Source: Suilimivivens sp009774465 | Lineage (GTDB): Bacteria > Bacillota > Clostridia > Lachnospirales > Lachnospiraceae | Assembly (NCBI GenBank): GCA_947382645.1 | Contig: CANDAE010000003.1 | Location: 62,001-126,000, forward strand | Length of the DNA: 64,000 nt | Reading direction: 5' to 3' | Part shown: piece by piece, positions 50,321 to 60,219 of the stretch | Layout of the letters: each line of letters starts with the position of its first letter | Position numbering within the stretch: the first letter of the stretch is position 1 | The notes under the pieces: generated by a model | The model's input: the letters and a program-made list of their open reading frames with translations, nothing else | What the model was told of the DNA's origin: nothing | The model's database searches: none | Position numbers and translations under genes: made by a program

Positions 50321-52465
50321 GTGAAAAAAATTATTCCATTACTGTTTTTATTTATATTTTGTTTAATATCCTGTGGAAAAAATGAGGAAAACAAAGTTCA
50401 GACAGTCTCCCCCACAGATGAAGAAAATGCCCGGATTATATGGTATTATCAGGAGGAAAAGTCTGCCTATGAAAAGCCGGTGCCGGCAGTAGAACCGGAA
50501 GGTGTTTATGGGATACTGAGAGACTTTTATGAGACAGAAAATGGGGATATTTATTTCCTTTATCAGGAGGATTTAACGCCGGAGCAGGAGAATAATTATT
50601 ACAGGATTAACGGTCCCAGGACAGATGCTGAATATGAAAACCACATTATCCGATATAATGCAGCGTCCCATTCTTTTGAGGAAATACAGTTAGAGACAGA
50701 TAAAAGTATTTTTTGGACAGATATAAGGGTTTCGGGAAATGGAACAATTATTTTATTTGATACACAAAGGGCTTACGTGTATTTATCAGGGGAAGAACAA
50801 TGTAAGGCAGATTTTCCCGCTGATCCAAGAGGAGGAACTATTTTTCAGGATGATGAACATCTGATCTGTCAGCCTACGACGGACTCGGCCTATATGGTTT
50901 TTGAGCTTCGAACAGGAGAAAAGACAGAAGATTATATCAGCAGAGAATTTATTCGTGAAGGGATAACAAATGGCGGAAGTTTTCTCGTCAAAAATCAGGA
51001 AACAGAACTTTTAGCGACAGGGAATGGAATCTATGAAAAAGAAGGGGAAGAGTGGATTTTAAAAGCTTCTTCTGAACGAACGAGCATGACGCTTGGCGGT
51101 TTCAGGCCGGATGGATTGTGGAAGGAGGGAGAAGAGTATTTTCTTACTGCTGGGACTGTTCTATATCATTATTCTTTAGCAGAAATAAATTTGGATGAGA
51201 TGGTGGAGCTTAAGATTTTTTCTGTGACAGAGAGCAGTTTTTTAAAAAATACAGTGCTTGAGTATCAGACAGCCAATCCCAATGTAACTATCACATATGA
51301 ATTTGCAGGAAGCAAGGCGCCTGCAAATAGTCAGGAAATGGATACACTGTATAAGCGTGTAAATTCAGAGATAGTATCCAGTCAGGCGGCGGATATTTAT
51401 GTGTTCGACAATCTGCCCTGGGAGGGATATGCAAGGCAGGGAATGCTGCTGGACATTGATGAGACGGTGGAAATTTTACTGGATACCGGTGAATATTTTG
51501 ACGGAGTATTGAAGGGATATCAGGAAGAAGAAGCAACTTTTGTTATTCCTCTGTTTTTTGAAGCGGACTGTATTGTATGCCGAAAGGAGACAGCGCCTTA
51601 TGTAGAGAGCCTTTCCAGTTTGGCAGACTACCTTAAGGAGCATCCAGGTGAGTCCGGCCTTGTTCCCTATAGCTATCGGGGGAATGCAAAAGACCTCTTT
51701 CTGCCTATGCTGTATCATTTTTACGGAAGCGAGCTTTATGAGGATGGAAAGGTAACAAAAGAAAGGCTGGAATCATTTCTTGAGGAAGCAATGATTCTCT
51801 ATGACCGGTTGATGAGTGAGGAAGTGACAGAAGTTCGTGCTTATCAATTGGATTATAAAAACTATGATCTTATGGAAGAAGAATTTTGGCAGCTTCTGGG
51901 GTGTGGAAAAGGAAATGTGTCATTGGCTGTTTTAGGAAGACTGGGAGTATGGTTATTTCCTCAGATTTCTCATTATGAAGAGTTTGAAATTATTTCTACC
52001 GGGCAGTTCCATTCCGGCATGTTGGCTGGGGTGCACAGTCAAACAGAATATCCCAAAGAGGCATGTGAATTTCTGCAGTTTCTGGCTTCCTATGCAGGTA
52101 CTTTTAGTGAGAAGAGTAGTGTAATCCCCGGGATACCGGTGGCCAGGCAGACAGTAGATGTATGGATAGAGTTCTATGAAGAAACATGTAGGGAAAGATG
52201 GGGATATGATCGGGAATTTTATTATAGCCCCACATATGGAGAAGGTTATCCTCTTTATTATCCAGTAAAAGAGGACGGTATGTGGCTGAAAGAGCTTTTG
52301 GATAAGGCTGTTATTCCCAGAGGCTATGCAAGCTCCCTGACAGATTCTACTTATGCCATTTTAGAACAGGGAATTGATGGATATTTTGAAGGGGAGAAAT
52401 CGCTGGAAACGACTGTGGATGAACTATACAGTAAGATCAGTATTAAGCAGAGCGAGGAAGAGTAA
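50321..52465 (+). CDS. Large lipoprotein with C-terminal solute-binding domain
   Basis: 714 residues from GTG 50321 (GGAGAG 7 bp upstream), preferred to ATG 50306 because it gives a compact lipoprotein signal KKIIPLLFLFIFCLISCGK. Residues about 30-290 contain repeated short beta units (ENGDIYFLYQ, SGNGTIILFD, GNGIYEKEGEEW), suggesting a propeller-like sensor. From about 310 on it is a family 1 solute-binding fold: L-E-Y-Q-T-A-N-P-N-V-T-I-T-Y, AADIYVFDNLPWEGYARQGM, and a C-terminal W-L-K-E-L-L-D-K-A. No transporter genes adjoin. It might feed a two-component system or a shared importer. Its only neighbours are a chemoreceptor (convergent) and the secreted zinc-ribbon protein. Confidence 0.75.
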   Translation: MKKIIPLLFLFIFCLISCGKNEENKVQTVSPTDEENARIIWYYQEEKSAYEKPVPAVEPEGVYGILRDFYETENGDIYFLYQEDLTPEQENNYYRINGPRTDAEYENHIIRYNAASHSFEEIQLETDKSIFWTDIRVSGNGTIILFDTQRAYVYLSGEEQCKADFPADPRGGTIFQDDEHLICQPTTDSAYMVFELRTGEKTEDYISREFIREGITNGGSFLVKNQETELLATGNGIYEKEGEEWILKASSERTSMTLGGFRPDGLWKEGEEYFLTAGTVLYHYSLAEINLDEMVELKIFSVTESSFLKNTVLEYQTANPNVTITYEFAGSKAPANSQEMDTLYKRVNSEIVSSQAADIYVFDNLPWEGYARQGMLLDIDETVEILLDTGEYFDGVLKGYQEEEATFVIPLFFEADCIVCRKETAPYVESLSSLADYLKEHPGESGLVPYSYRGNAKDLFLPMLYHFYGSELYEDGKVTKERLESFLEEAMILYDRLMSEEVTEVRAYQLDYKNYDLMEEEFWQLLGCGKGNVSLAVLGRLGVWLFPQISHYEEFEIISTGQFHSGMLAGVHSQTEYPKEACEFLQFLASYAGTFSEKSSVIPGIPVARQTVDVWIEFYEETCRERWGYDREFYYSPTYGEGYPLYYPVKEDGMWLKELLDKAVIPRGYASSLTDSTYAILEQGIDGYFEGEKSLETTVDELYSKISIKQSEEE

Positions 52466-52501
52466 ATTTTTAAATTGAATACAGGACTGTTACTGCCCCG
52501 A

Positions 52502-52541
52502 TAAAAACAGCCGCCCCGTTACATCTGTATCGGAGCGGCTG
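52502..52541 (-). terminator. Terminator of the chemoreceptor gene
   Basis: Minus strand CAGCCGCTCCG pairs with CGGGGCGGCTG and is followed by TTTTTAT. Confidence 0.85.
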
Positions 52542-52651
52542 CTAATTGCAATCAGGGAAACTCTGAATCAATAAATAAAGCGTTTCTCACACAGGATTTG
52601 TGCTGCAAAACAGCATATTCCTCTGTAAATCTATGCGCACTATGGGCATTC

Positions 52652-54721
52652 TTAGATTTTAAAGGCGTCAATCTCGGATTTTAATTCATCCATATTTTCC
52701 CCAAGCACATCTGCTGTTACATTTAAATTTTTAACGTTGGCAAGGAGCTGTTCTGCAATTGTATTTACGGTTTCAGCTCTGTTTGCAGTATCTTCAATAA
52801 TGTCTGATATATTCATAACAGCCTGCAGGGTGTCGTTTCGTTCTTCGTCTGCCCTTCCAATGCTTGTTACGATTTCTCTGAGCCCTTCAACCAGCTGGTT
52901 TAGCTTTTGATTCATGGAACCAAATACGTTAACCACGTTTTCAACTGCTTTTCCCTGTTGTGCAACCATGTTTCTGGCCTGATCAGCCTGCTCCACACTG
53001 TTTACTGTCTGCATCATAATATGAGATACATTATTACTGATTTCGCCAGCGGCCTTTGCGGAATCATCTGCAAGTTTTCTGATTTCTTCCGCTACAACAG
53101 CAAAGCCCTTTCCGGCAGCCCCTGCTCTTGCCGCTTCAATAGATGCATTCAGGGAAAGCAGGTTAGTTTGCACAGAGATGGAGGTAATAGTTTCAACAAA
53201 AGTATTGATAATTTCCGACTCCTTTTTAAGGGTTTCTATACTTTCACCAACTCTGGAAGTAATTTCAGTGGTTTCCTCGGCACGTTTTCCAAGCATACCC
53301 ACAATTTCCATTCCTTTATTGATCATTCCTTCTGTTTCATTTACCAGCAGCTCTACATTTTCAACGACTTTTCCTACTTCCTGTATTTCATCAGACAGTA
53401 CATGGGTACGTGTTACACATTCCTGAGCATGTGCCGACTGCCTGTTTATACCCTCATTAATCTCACCGATTGCTTCGGTAATTTTATTGGAATAATTGGT
53501 AATTGCACTGGACACTGTCTCTACATCATTAGAAGATTTTTCTAATTCACCGGTGGCTTTACTTACCTTCTTAACAAGCTTTTTCGTGTTGGCAACCATA
53601 TTTGCCGCTGAACCGGCAAGACCTCTGAACTCGTCATGCCCTTTTGCATTGATTTCAACGGTCAAATCGCCTTTTGCCACTTCACCAAGTTTGCCGGAAA
53701 TGCGCTTCATGTTATTCTGAATGCCTGCTACAATAATAATACCAACAATCATTGCAATAATGCCGGCAAGAATTGTAAGCTGCATAGTCAGTGTCCGTAT
53801 TTCAATTGCCTGATTGGTGACAACACTCATAGGAACCAATCCGCATATAGTGACATTAATTTCATTGCTTCTGCTATAGATAAAAAGATACTTTTCGCCA
53901 CGGAAATCTACTTCAAGGGCGCCTGTGGGATTTTCAGGATCAATTGCCTGATAGAATTCCTGATCAAAAAAGACGGTTTCGCCTTCAGAAGTTGTGTTTT
54001 CTCCATCGGCTGATGACTGTGAAATAATTTCTCTGCCATTTTCAGTTACAAAGCCCACCAGGCTTCCTTCTCCCAGGTCGATTCCGCTGACAAAATCTTC
54101 AATGAAAGACCGGCTGATATCTATTACAACGCAGCCATCACTATATTTGGTTAATTTTTCAAATGATAATATGTAAGTAGAAGAATCAATTTCCAAAGCA
54201 GCATCCAGAGCAGAATGTGAATCAACCCATTTGAAAATATCTCGTCCGGAAGAAGCCACTTCCTGTCTGTGTTCCTTTAAGATTCCATTTACATTTTGCT
54301 TTGCTCCTGTAGTAAGAATCGTAAGATTTTCATTTGGTATGATGTGAAAGTTGCTGATAAAGGAATTTGCTGTAAGAGAGGTACGCAAATCCAGATTCAG
54401 ATTTTCCAATGCCAGCATTTTTCCTACCGGATCGCTTTCCAGAGCGCCGCCTACATAGTTGGAGACATTTGTGGCAAAGGCATATCTGGTACCTTCACTT
54501 TCTATAAACATGCAGCTCATTTCCACATAGTCTCTGGCCATGCTGATGGTCTGGATTGTACTTTCCTGAAATTTTTCCCGCATTCCTGTGGCCGCCTTTT
54601 GATAAGCGGAAACGCCGACAATTATCATAAAAATAATTGGAACAAGGAAGCAGAGCACAACCTTATTGCGAATACCAAATAACATAAAAGATGATTTGCT
54701 TTTTATTTTTTCACGTTTCAT
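52652..54721 (-). CDS. Methyl-accepting chemotaxis protein
   Basis: 689 residues from the ATG at 54721 (GGAGGGG 6 bp upstream); the frame opens 16 codons earlier without a ribosome site. Membrane helix 1 at about 17-39, an extracellular sensor of about 265 residues (dCache-like), helix 2 near 305-330, a HAMP domain (R-I-S-G-K-L-G-E-V-A-K-G-D-L-T-V-E-I) and a full signalling hairpin with the conserved tip (TSISVQTNLLSLNASIEAAR, AGAAGKGFAVVAEEIRKLAD). It would signal to CheA. No che or flagellar genes are in the window. The ligand cannot be read from sequence. Confidence 0.92.
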   Translation of the reverse strand: MKREKIKSKSSFMLFGIRNKVVLCFLVPIIFMIIVGVSAYQKAATGMREKFQESTIQTISMARDYVEMSCMFIESEGTRYAFATNVSNYVGGALESDPVGKMLALENLNLDLRTSLTANSFISNFHIIPNENLTILTTGAKQNVNGILKEHRQEVASSGRDIFKWVDSHSALDAALEIDSSTYILSFEKLTKYSDGCVVIDISRSFIEDFVSGIDLGEGSLVGFVTENGREIISQSSADGENTTSEGETVFFDQEFYQAIDPENPTGALEVDFRGEKYLFIYSRSNEINVTICGLVPMSVVTNQAIEIRTLTMQLTILAGIIAMIVGIIIVAGIQNNMKRISGKLGEVAKGDLTVEINAKGHDEFRGLAGSAANMVANTKKLVKKVSKATGELEKSSNDVETVSSAITNYSNKITEAIGEINEGINRQSAHAQECVTRTHVLSDEIQEVGKVVENVELLVNETEGMINKGMEIVGMLGKRAEETTEITSRVGESIETLKKESEIINTFVETITSISVQTNLLSLNASIEAARAGAAGKGFAVVAEEIRKLADDSAKAAGEISNNVSHIMMQTVNSVEQADQARNMVAQQGKAVENVVNVFGSMNQKLNQLVEGLREIVTSIGRADEERNDTLQAVMNISDIIEDTANRAETVNTIAEQLLANVKNLNVTADVLGENMDELKSEIDAFKI

Positions 54722-54942
54722 CCCATACCCCTCCATGCTGTCAACCGTAACAGTATTATTATACAACATTTTTCAACATTTTTGTATGTCTGGTGGGCAC
54801 ATCAGTTCAGGATGATTGTTCTTTCAGGATTTTGTACAATTATTTTATGCTGAAACTGTTATGTACTGTAATTTAATAAAACTTTGTGGGGGTAGGGAAG
54901 AAGAAAACAGGAAAAGTATATCAGGGCCAAAATTATGGTACT

Positions 54943-54958
54943 GTTAAATCGTTTTAAT
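54943..54958 (+). promoter_or_regulatory. Upstream LacI-type operator copy
   Basis: GTTAAATCGTTTTAAT resembles the perfect palindrome at 55094 in 14 of 16 positions. It sits 150 bp upstream, a distance suited to looping. Confidence 0.5.
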
Positions 54959-55030
54959 AAAAATATTTATAAATAGAAAGCGCATAATTTGTATAAAATA
55001 ACTAAAAAATGAAAAAATAAAGAAATAATA

Positions 55031-55109
55031 TTGCAAAAAAATTCAAAAAGTGGTACTTTATATAAACAACGAAAGAAATCCATATACTTTTTAGTTAAAA
55101 CGTTTTAAC
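55031..55109 (+). promoter_or_regulatory. Promoter and palindromic LacI-type operator of the ribose-type importer operon
   Basis: TTGCAA (55031-55036), 17 bp, TACTTT (55054-55059). GTTAAAACGTTTTAAC (55094-55109) is a perfect 16-bp palindrome just before the ribosome site. The regulator encoded at 60220 is the natural candidate. Confidence 0.7.
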
Positions 55110-55126
55110 ACAAAGGAGGAGTGATA

Positions 55127-56626
55127 ATGAATGAGGAATGTATCATCAGGATGAGTCATGTGACCAAAAAATTTCCGGGTGTTACAGCGCTTAAAAATGT
55201 AAATCTGGAAATGAAAAAAGGAAGCATTCATGGGCTGATGGGGGAAAACGGAGCAGGGAAGAGTACCCTGATCAAAATCATATCAGGCACTTACTCTGAA
55301 TATGAAGGAGAAATGGAGTATGAGGGCAGAAAGGTAAGATTCCGGTCAGAAAAGGAAGCGTTGCAGGCAGGAATCAGCGTTGTTCCCCAGGAGCTTCATC
55401 CGATACCGGAAATGACCATTGCCGAAAATATCTTTTTAGGAAGAGAACCCATAAAACATGCGTGGATTTTGGACAAAAAGGAACGGAAGCTTAAGGCGGC
55501 GCAGCTTCTTAAGACACTGGGACTTGATTATGATCCGGATACGAAGATGGAAAAACTCAGTGTTGCCCAGAAGCAAATGGTGGAGATTATCAAGGCAATA
55601 TCAAGGGGAAGCAGGCTGATCATTATGGATGAGCCGACAAGTGCACTTACCAATGTGGAAACGGAATATCTTTTTCAGCAGATTTCGCTGTTAAAGGAAA
55701 AAGGAATATCCATTATTTTTATTTCTCATAAACTGGATGAAGTTTACCGTATCTGCGATACGGTGACGGTGCTTCGGGATGGGGAATACATAGATACCAG
55801 ACCGATGCAGGAGGTAAGCTGTGATGAGCTGATAGAAATGATGGTGGGGCGTCAGGTGGTGGATATTTATCCCAAACTGCACATGCCGAAGGAAAAGGCA
55901 GTTTTAGAAGCACAGGAGATAAGCGGAGATGGGTTTGAAAAGATAAGCTTTGCGATCAGAGAAGGAGAAGTGCTTGGTTTTGCAGGAATGATGGGAGCCG
56001 GCCGAAGTGAGATTGCAAGAGCTGTGTTTGGCCTTGATCAGATCAGAAAGGGAAAACTGCTTTTGAATGGCAGAGAAATAAAAATCGCGTCGCCCTCAGA
56101 CGGTATTCATGAGGGAATTGCAATGGTAACGGAAGACCGGGCGGCATATGGCTTTGTGGGGGCAAGGTCTATTAAGGAAAATATCTCCCTGCCCAATATG
56201 GATCGTTTTGCACCCCGCTTTTTACTGAAAAAGAGGGAAATCGAAAATGCAGCAGGGGAAATCTGCCGGAAAATCAGCGTAAAGGCGCCAAGTATTGAAA
56301 CCCGGGCAGGAACCCTTTCCGGAGGCAATCAGCAAAAGGTGGTGCTGGCTAAGTGGCTGATCAGAGATTTAAAGGTACTGATTATGGATGAACCTACCAG
56401 AGGAATTGACGTAGGGGCAAAGCAGGAAATCTACGCATTGATTTCGGAGCTGGCCAGACAGGGGATTGCAATCCTTCTGATTTCCTCAGAGCTTCCTGAA
56501 GTAATTTCCATGAGCCACAGAGTTATGGTAATTGCAGAGGGAAAATGTGTAGGTGAATTGTCAAAAGAAGAGGTTACGCAGGACAAAATTATGAAGCTGA
56601 TAGCAGGAGGCAAGTGTGAAAATTAA
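55127..56626 (+). CDS. Sugar ABC transporter ATPase with two ABC domains (RbsA/MglA type)
   Basis: 499 residues from ATG 55127 (AAAGGAGG 7 bp upstream). Two nucleotide-binding domains: Walker A GENGAGKST near 36-44, signature LSVAQKQM and Walker B LIIMDEPTSAL in the first; a degenerate Walker A (GMMGAGRSE), LSGGNQQK signature and LIMDEPTRGID in the second. This asymmetry is normal for the CUT2 family. It energises uptake of monosaccharides such as ribose, galactose or xylose. The permease and binding protein genes follow. Confidence 0.93.
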   Translation: MNEECIIRMSHVTKKFPGVTALKNVNLEMKKGSIHGLMGENGAGKSTLIKIISGTYSEYEGEMEYEGRKVRFRSEKEALQAGISVVPQELHPIPEMTIAENIFLGREPIKHAWILDKKERKLKAAQLLKTLGLDYDPDTKMEKLSVAQKQMVEIIKAISRGSRLIIMDEPTSALTNVETEYLFQQISLLKEKGISIIFISHKLDEVYRICDTVTVLRDGEYIDTRPMQEVSCDELIEMMVGRQVVDIYPKLHMPKEKAVLEAQEISGDGFEKISFAIREGEVLGFAGMMGAGRSEIARAVFGLDQIRKGKLLLNGREIKIASPSDGIHEGIAMVTEDRAAYGFVGARSIKENISLPNMDRFAPRFLLKKREIENAAGEICRKISVKAPSIETRAGTLSGGNQQKVVLAKWLIRDLKVLIMDEPTRGIDVGAKQEIYALISELARQGIAILLISSELPEVISMSHRVMVIAEGKCVGELSKEEVTQDKIMKLIAGGKCEN

Positions 56627-56659
56627 AATTTTCAATCTGTGAAGGGAGCATAGTTAAAA

Positions 56660-57625
56660 ATGAAAGGAAACGAAAAATCAATCAGGGTAGATGCAGCAGG
56701 ATTATACCGGAAATATGGAATTTTTATTATTTTGGTTATTATGTTTATTATTTCCGCGGTAATGAATAAAAACTTTTTAAAGCCTCAAAACTTACTTAAT
56801 ATTTTAACTCAGATCTCAGTCGTGACTATTATTGCGTGTGGGGAAACCATATTGATTATCAGTGGAATGATCGATTTGTCTGCAGGAATGGTATGTACCA
56901 TGTCGAGTTGTTTTGCAGCAGGGATACTTTTACAGACAGGCTCCTTAAGTGCGGCAATTTTGGCAGGAGTTTTCACTGGCGCTTTAGCCGGATGGGTAAA
57001 TGGATTTTTGATCACTAAATTTAAATTGCAGCCTTTTATTGCAACCTTGGCAATGACGAATATAGCCCAGGGCATTACTCAGGTTTACACAGGGGGAACC
57101 GCCATCGGCGCAGGGGAAAAAGTGAGATTTTTAGGACAGGGCAGAATTCTGGGAATCCCAATGCCGGTTATTGTAATGCTTACCGCGGTAATAGCAATTT
57201 TTCTTCTTATGAGTAAAACAAAGCTGGGTGTGAATATTTATGCCATAGGAGGAAATGAAAAGGCGGCAATTGCTGCCGGCGTGGATGTAAAAAGACAGAA
57301 AAGAATCTTTTTTACCATAAGCGGCGCACTGGTGGGAATCGCAGGGGTTATATTGATGGCAAGGCTTTTGTCGGCTCAGCCTTCGGTAGGAAATGGATAT
57401 GAGTTTGACGCGATCACTGCAACAGTAGTCGGCGGAACAAGCTTTACAGGCGGCAGCGGAAACGTGGGATATATGCTGATCGGTTCTGTTATTGTGGGGC
57501 TGATTAACAACATATTAAATCTTTTAAATGTTTCAACTCAGTATCAGATGATTATTAAAGGTATATTAATTGCAGGTGCAGTTATTATAGATATTCAAAC
57601 AAAAGGAAACAAATCGGAAAACTAA
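56660..57625 (+). CDS. Sugar ABC transporter permease (RbsC type)
   Basis: 321 residues with AAGGGAG upstream. About nine membrane helices. CUT2 permease signatures: N-I-L-x-Q-I-S-V-V-T-I-I-A-C-G-E-T, SGMIDLSAGM, FIATLAMTNIAQG and the cytoplasmic AIGGNEKAAIAAGVDVKRQK coupling loop. TATVVGGTSFTGGSGNVGY is the usual late signature. Works with the preceding ATPase. Confidence 0.92.
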   Translation: MKGNEKSIRVDAAGLYRKYGIFIILVIMFIISAVMNKNFLKPQNLLNILTQISVVTIIACGETILIISGMIDLSAGMVCTMSSCFAAGILLQTGSLSAAILAGVFTGALAGWVNGFLITKFKLQPFIATLAMTNIAQGITQVYTGGTAIGAGEKVRFLGQGRILGIPMPVIVMLTAVIAIFLLMSKTKLGVNIYAIGGNEKAAIAAGVDVKRQKRIFFTISGALVGIAGVILMARLLSAQPSVGNGYEFDAITATVVGGTSFTGGSGNVGYMLIGSVIVGLINNILNLLNVSTQYQMIIKGILIAGAVIIDIQTKGNKSEN

Positions 57626-57643
57626 AAACAGGAGGAAAAGATT

Positions 57644-58705
57644 ATGAACAGAAAAAAAGCAGCAGCATGTATTTTGGGAGGAATTTTACTAATCAGCGCA
57701 TTGTCAGGATGCAGCAGTACCGGAAATGATGCGAAGGAAAGTACCCAGGAGGCAAATACCCAGACTGTTTCAGAGACATCAGAGACTGAAGCAGAGACAG
57801 CAGAGAGCGGACAGGAAGAGACAACTGAGGCAGCAGCGGATGGAGAAAAGCTGATTTTTGGATTTGCAAATAACAATGATATCTATCCTTATTGTGCAAA
57901 GTTCAGAACTTATTTAAAGGAAGCGGCAGAGCGGGAAGGCTTTGAAGTGCTGGTAACAGATGCAAAAGGCGACGTTGCGGTTCAAAATGGAAATATTGAC
58001 AACTTTATTGTCCAGGGGGCATCAGTGGTGAGCGCCATCAGTATGGATTTGGATGGTTCTATTCCTGCGGTGGAAGCAGCAAAAAATGCGGGAATTCCAT
58101 ATATTTCATTTTTGGCCAGTGTGAGGGATGAAGGAAATTATGATGCTTATATTTATGTAGGCTCCGAAAATTATGATGCAGGATACCTGCAGGGAGAATA
58201 TCTGTGTGAGGTTCTTCCGGAAAATGCGCAGATTCTGTATTTGACAGACCGCCCCAGCGATCAGCAGTATGTAGACAGAAAAGAAGGACTTTTGGCAGCT
58301 TTGGCAGCACGCGGGGATATTGAAATTGTATCGGAAATGAACTCTCAGAATAAAAAGGATCTTGGAATGTCCATTACGGAAGACTGGCTGCAGGTGTATG
58401 ATGAAATCCAGTGTATTGTAGGGCAGAATGACGATTCTGTGCTTGGTGCGATTGAAGCTTTAAAGGCAGCAGACAGACTGGAAGGCGTGATAACAGTAGG
58501 ACTGGACGGAAGTGAAGATGCTCTTAAGCTGATTCAGGCCGGCGAAATGACCATGTCGGTTCTGCAGGATGCAAAAGGACAGGCTGAGGCAGGCGTGGAA
58601 ATTTTAAAACAGATCAGAGATGGTGTGGATCCTGCCACAATTGAAGATATTTTTGTACCTTTTCAGGCAGTGACTGTTGAAAATGTAGCGGATTATCTGG
58701 AATAA
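57644..58705 (+). CDS. Sugar ABC substrate-binding lipoprotein (RbsB-like)
   Basis: 353 residues with AGGAGG upstream. Lipoprotein signal with lipobox LSGC (Cys23), then a Thr/Glu/Ser spacer. Periplasmic-binding-protein type 1 fold: FGFANNNDIYPYCAKFRTYL, VQNGNIDNFIVQGASV, VGSENYDAGYLQGEYL and TVGLDGSEDALKLIQAGEMT. The fourth element of a CUT2 importer locus. The sugar is uncertain; the downstream GH30 enzyme suggests a beta-glycoside or its aglycone sugar rather than free ribose. Confidence 0.9.
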   Translation: MNRKKAAACILGGILLISALSGCSSTGNDAKESTQEANTQTVSETSETEAETAESGQEETTEAAADGEKLIFGFANNNDIYPYCAKFRTYLKEAAEREGFEVLVTDAKGDVAVQNGNIDNFIVQGASVVSAISMDLDGSIPAVEAAKNAGIPYISFLASVRDEGNYDAYIYVGSENYDAGYLQGEYLCEVLPENAQILYLTDRPSDQQYVDRKEGLLAALAARGDIEIVSEMNSQNKKDLGMSITEDWLQVYDEIQCIVGQNDDSVLGAIEALKAADRLEGVITVGLDGSEDALKLIQAGEMTMSVLQDAKGQAEAGVEILKQIRDGVDPATIEDIFVPFQAVTVENVADYLE

Positions 58706-58778
58706 TCTGTCAGACTGAGATAAAAATCGCAGGAGAGTTAGTGTAAAAAAATTGTGACGTTCCGGAATGGAGAATAAT

Positions 58779-60119
58779 ATGGGCAGAGATGTTATTGTAT
58801 ATGTAACGAAAAAAGATTCCGGGCAGCGCCTTTCAAAACAGGAGACGAAACAGTTCCGGCAGGACATACATCAGCAGGAAGACAGACTTCTTATCGTTCA
58901 TCCCAGGGAAACCTTTCAAAGGATATTGGGGTTTGGAGGTGCGGTTACGGAGGCGGCAGGATATACGTGGCAGCGTTTGGGAGAAAAAAACAAAAAAAAG
59001 GTATTGGAAGCTTATTTTGGAAAAGAAGGAATCTGCTATAACTTCTGCAGGACGCCTATTCAAAGCTGTGATTTTGCAATGGAAAATTACAGTTATGTAA
59101 AAGAGGGAGATCAAAGTCTTGAGAGCTTTACCACCAAAAGAGATGAGGAATATATTATTCCCTTTTTAAAGGCGGCCCTGGAAATTTCCCCTCAGGATCT
59201 TCTGCTCTTTTCGTCCCCCTGGAGTCCTCCAGGGTGGATGAAGGAAAGCGGTAAGATGAACGGAGGCGGAAAACTGAAAAAGGAATGCTATGGTTTATGG
59301 GCGGAAATGCTTGCCAGGTTTATGGCGGACTATGTGGGCAGAGGACTTCCTCTGTGGGGAATTTCCGTGCAGAACGAGTCCAATGCGGATCAGAAATGGG
59401 AATCCTGCACCTTCACCCCTAAGGAGGAATTGATTTTTATTCGGGATTATCTGTATCCGGCCATGTGCAAATATGGATTGCAGGACAAAAAGCTGCTGTT
59501 TTGGGATTATAACAGAGACAGGGCATTGGAATGGGCGCAGGAAATGATGGCGGATGAAAAAGTCAGGCGGATCGTGCATGGGATTGGCGTCCACTGGTAT
59601 TCGGGGGATCATTTTGAAACGCTTGATTTGATTAACAGAAGGTACCCGGATCTGGCGATTCACTTTACCGAAGGATGCGCAAGCGGTTTTGTGCCGGAAG
59701 CAAAATGGGAGTTTGCAGAAAGGTATGCCCATGATATCATAGGCAGCCTGAATCACCATACAGTTTCCTATACGGACTGGAATCTGATGCTTGATGAAAC
59801 AGGCGGTCCCACTCATATTGGCAATTTCTGTAACGCGCCCGTTATGGCGGATACGCAAAAGGATGAAGTGACTTTAACGCCTTCCTACTATTACATAGGA
59901 CATTTTTCCAAGTTTATCAAAAGAGGCGCCACCCGGGTGGGGCTCAGCAGGTATACGGATAAGGTGGAGGCGGCAGCCTTTAAAAATCCGGATGGAGGAA
60001 TGGTGATAGAGGTGTTAAATTCAGGTGAAAAGGATATTTCGTTTACTTTAAAGCAGGATGAAGTGATTGTGGATTTAACAGCAGGTGCAAGAAGTATGAT
60101 GACGATTCTATATAAATGA
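58779..60119 (+). CDS. Glycoside hydrolase family 30 enzyme (glucosylceramidase-like)
   Basis: 446 residues from ATG 58779 (GGAG 6 bp upstream; the ATG at 58767 overlaps that site). The barrel begins with F-Q-R-I-L-G-F-G-G-A-V-T-E-A, has SPWSPPGWMK and catalytic acid/base Glu200 in ISVQNES, and nucleophile Glu298 in HFTEGCASG; a beta-sandwich follows. GH30 members act on glucosylceramide, beta-glucosides, beta-xylosides or beta-1,6-glucans. There is no signal peptide, so it acts on imported small substrates. Codon use and spacing indicate it is the last structural gene of the importer operon. Confidence 0.88.
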   Translation: MGRDVIVYVTKKDSGQRLSKQETKQFRQDIHQQEDRLLIVHPRETFQRILGFGGAVTEAAGYTWQRLGEKNKKKVLEAYFGKEGICYNFCRTPIQSCDFAMENYSYVKEGDQSLESFTTKRDEEYIIPFLKAALEISPQDLLLFSSPWSPPGWMKESGKMNGGGKLKKECYGLWAEMLARFMADYVGRGLPLWGISVQNESNADQKWESCTFTPKEELIFIRDYLYPAMCKYGLQDKKLLFWDYNRDRALEWAQEMMADEKVRRIVHGIGVHWYSGDHFETLDLINRRYPDLAIHFTEGCASGFVPEAKWEFAERYAHDIIGSLNHHTVSYTDWNLMLDETGGPTHIGNFCNAPVMADTQKDEVTLTPSYYYIGHFSKFIKRGATRVGLSRYTDKVEAAAFKNPDGGMVIEVLNSGEKDISFTLKQDEVIVDLTAGARSMMTILYK

Positions 60120-60219
60120 TGAAAAATAAACTATAATATGGTATAATTTTCCTGACAGTTTGGCAGAAAAAGTGGAAATAAGGGCTGAACTTGTCAGGAA
60201 AAATACTGGTGGGATAAGT

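Noticed and set aside
52907..53545. 212-codon plus-strand frame
   Set aside because: Antisense shadow of the chemoreceptor; Phe/Cys/His-rich with no motif.
59295..59858. 187-codon minus-strand frame
   Set aside because: Antisense shadow of the GH30 gene; arises from GH30 codon bias.
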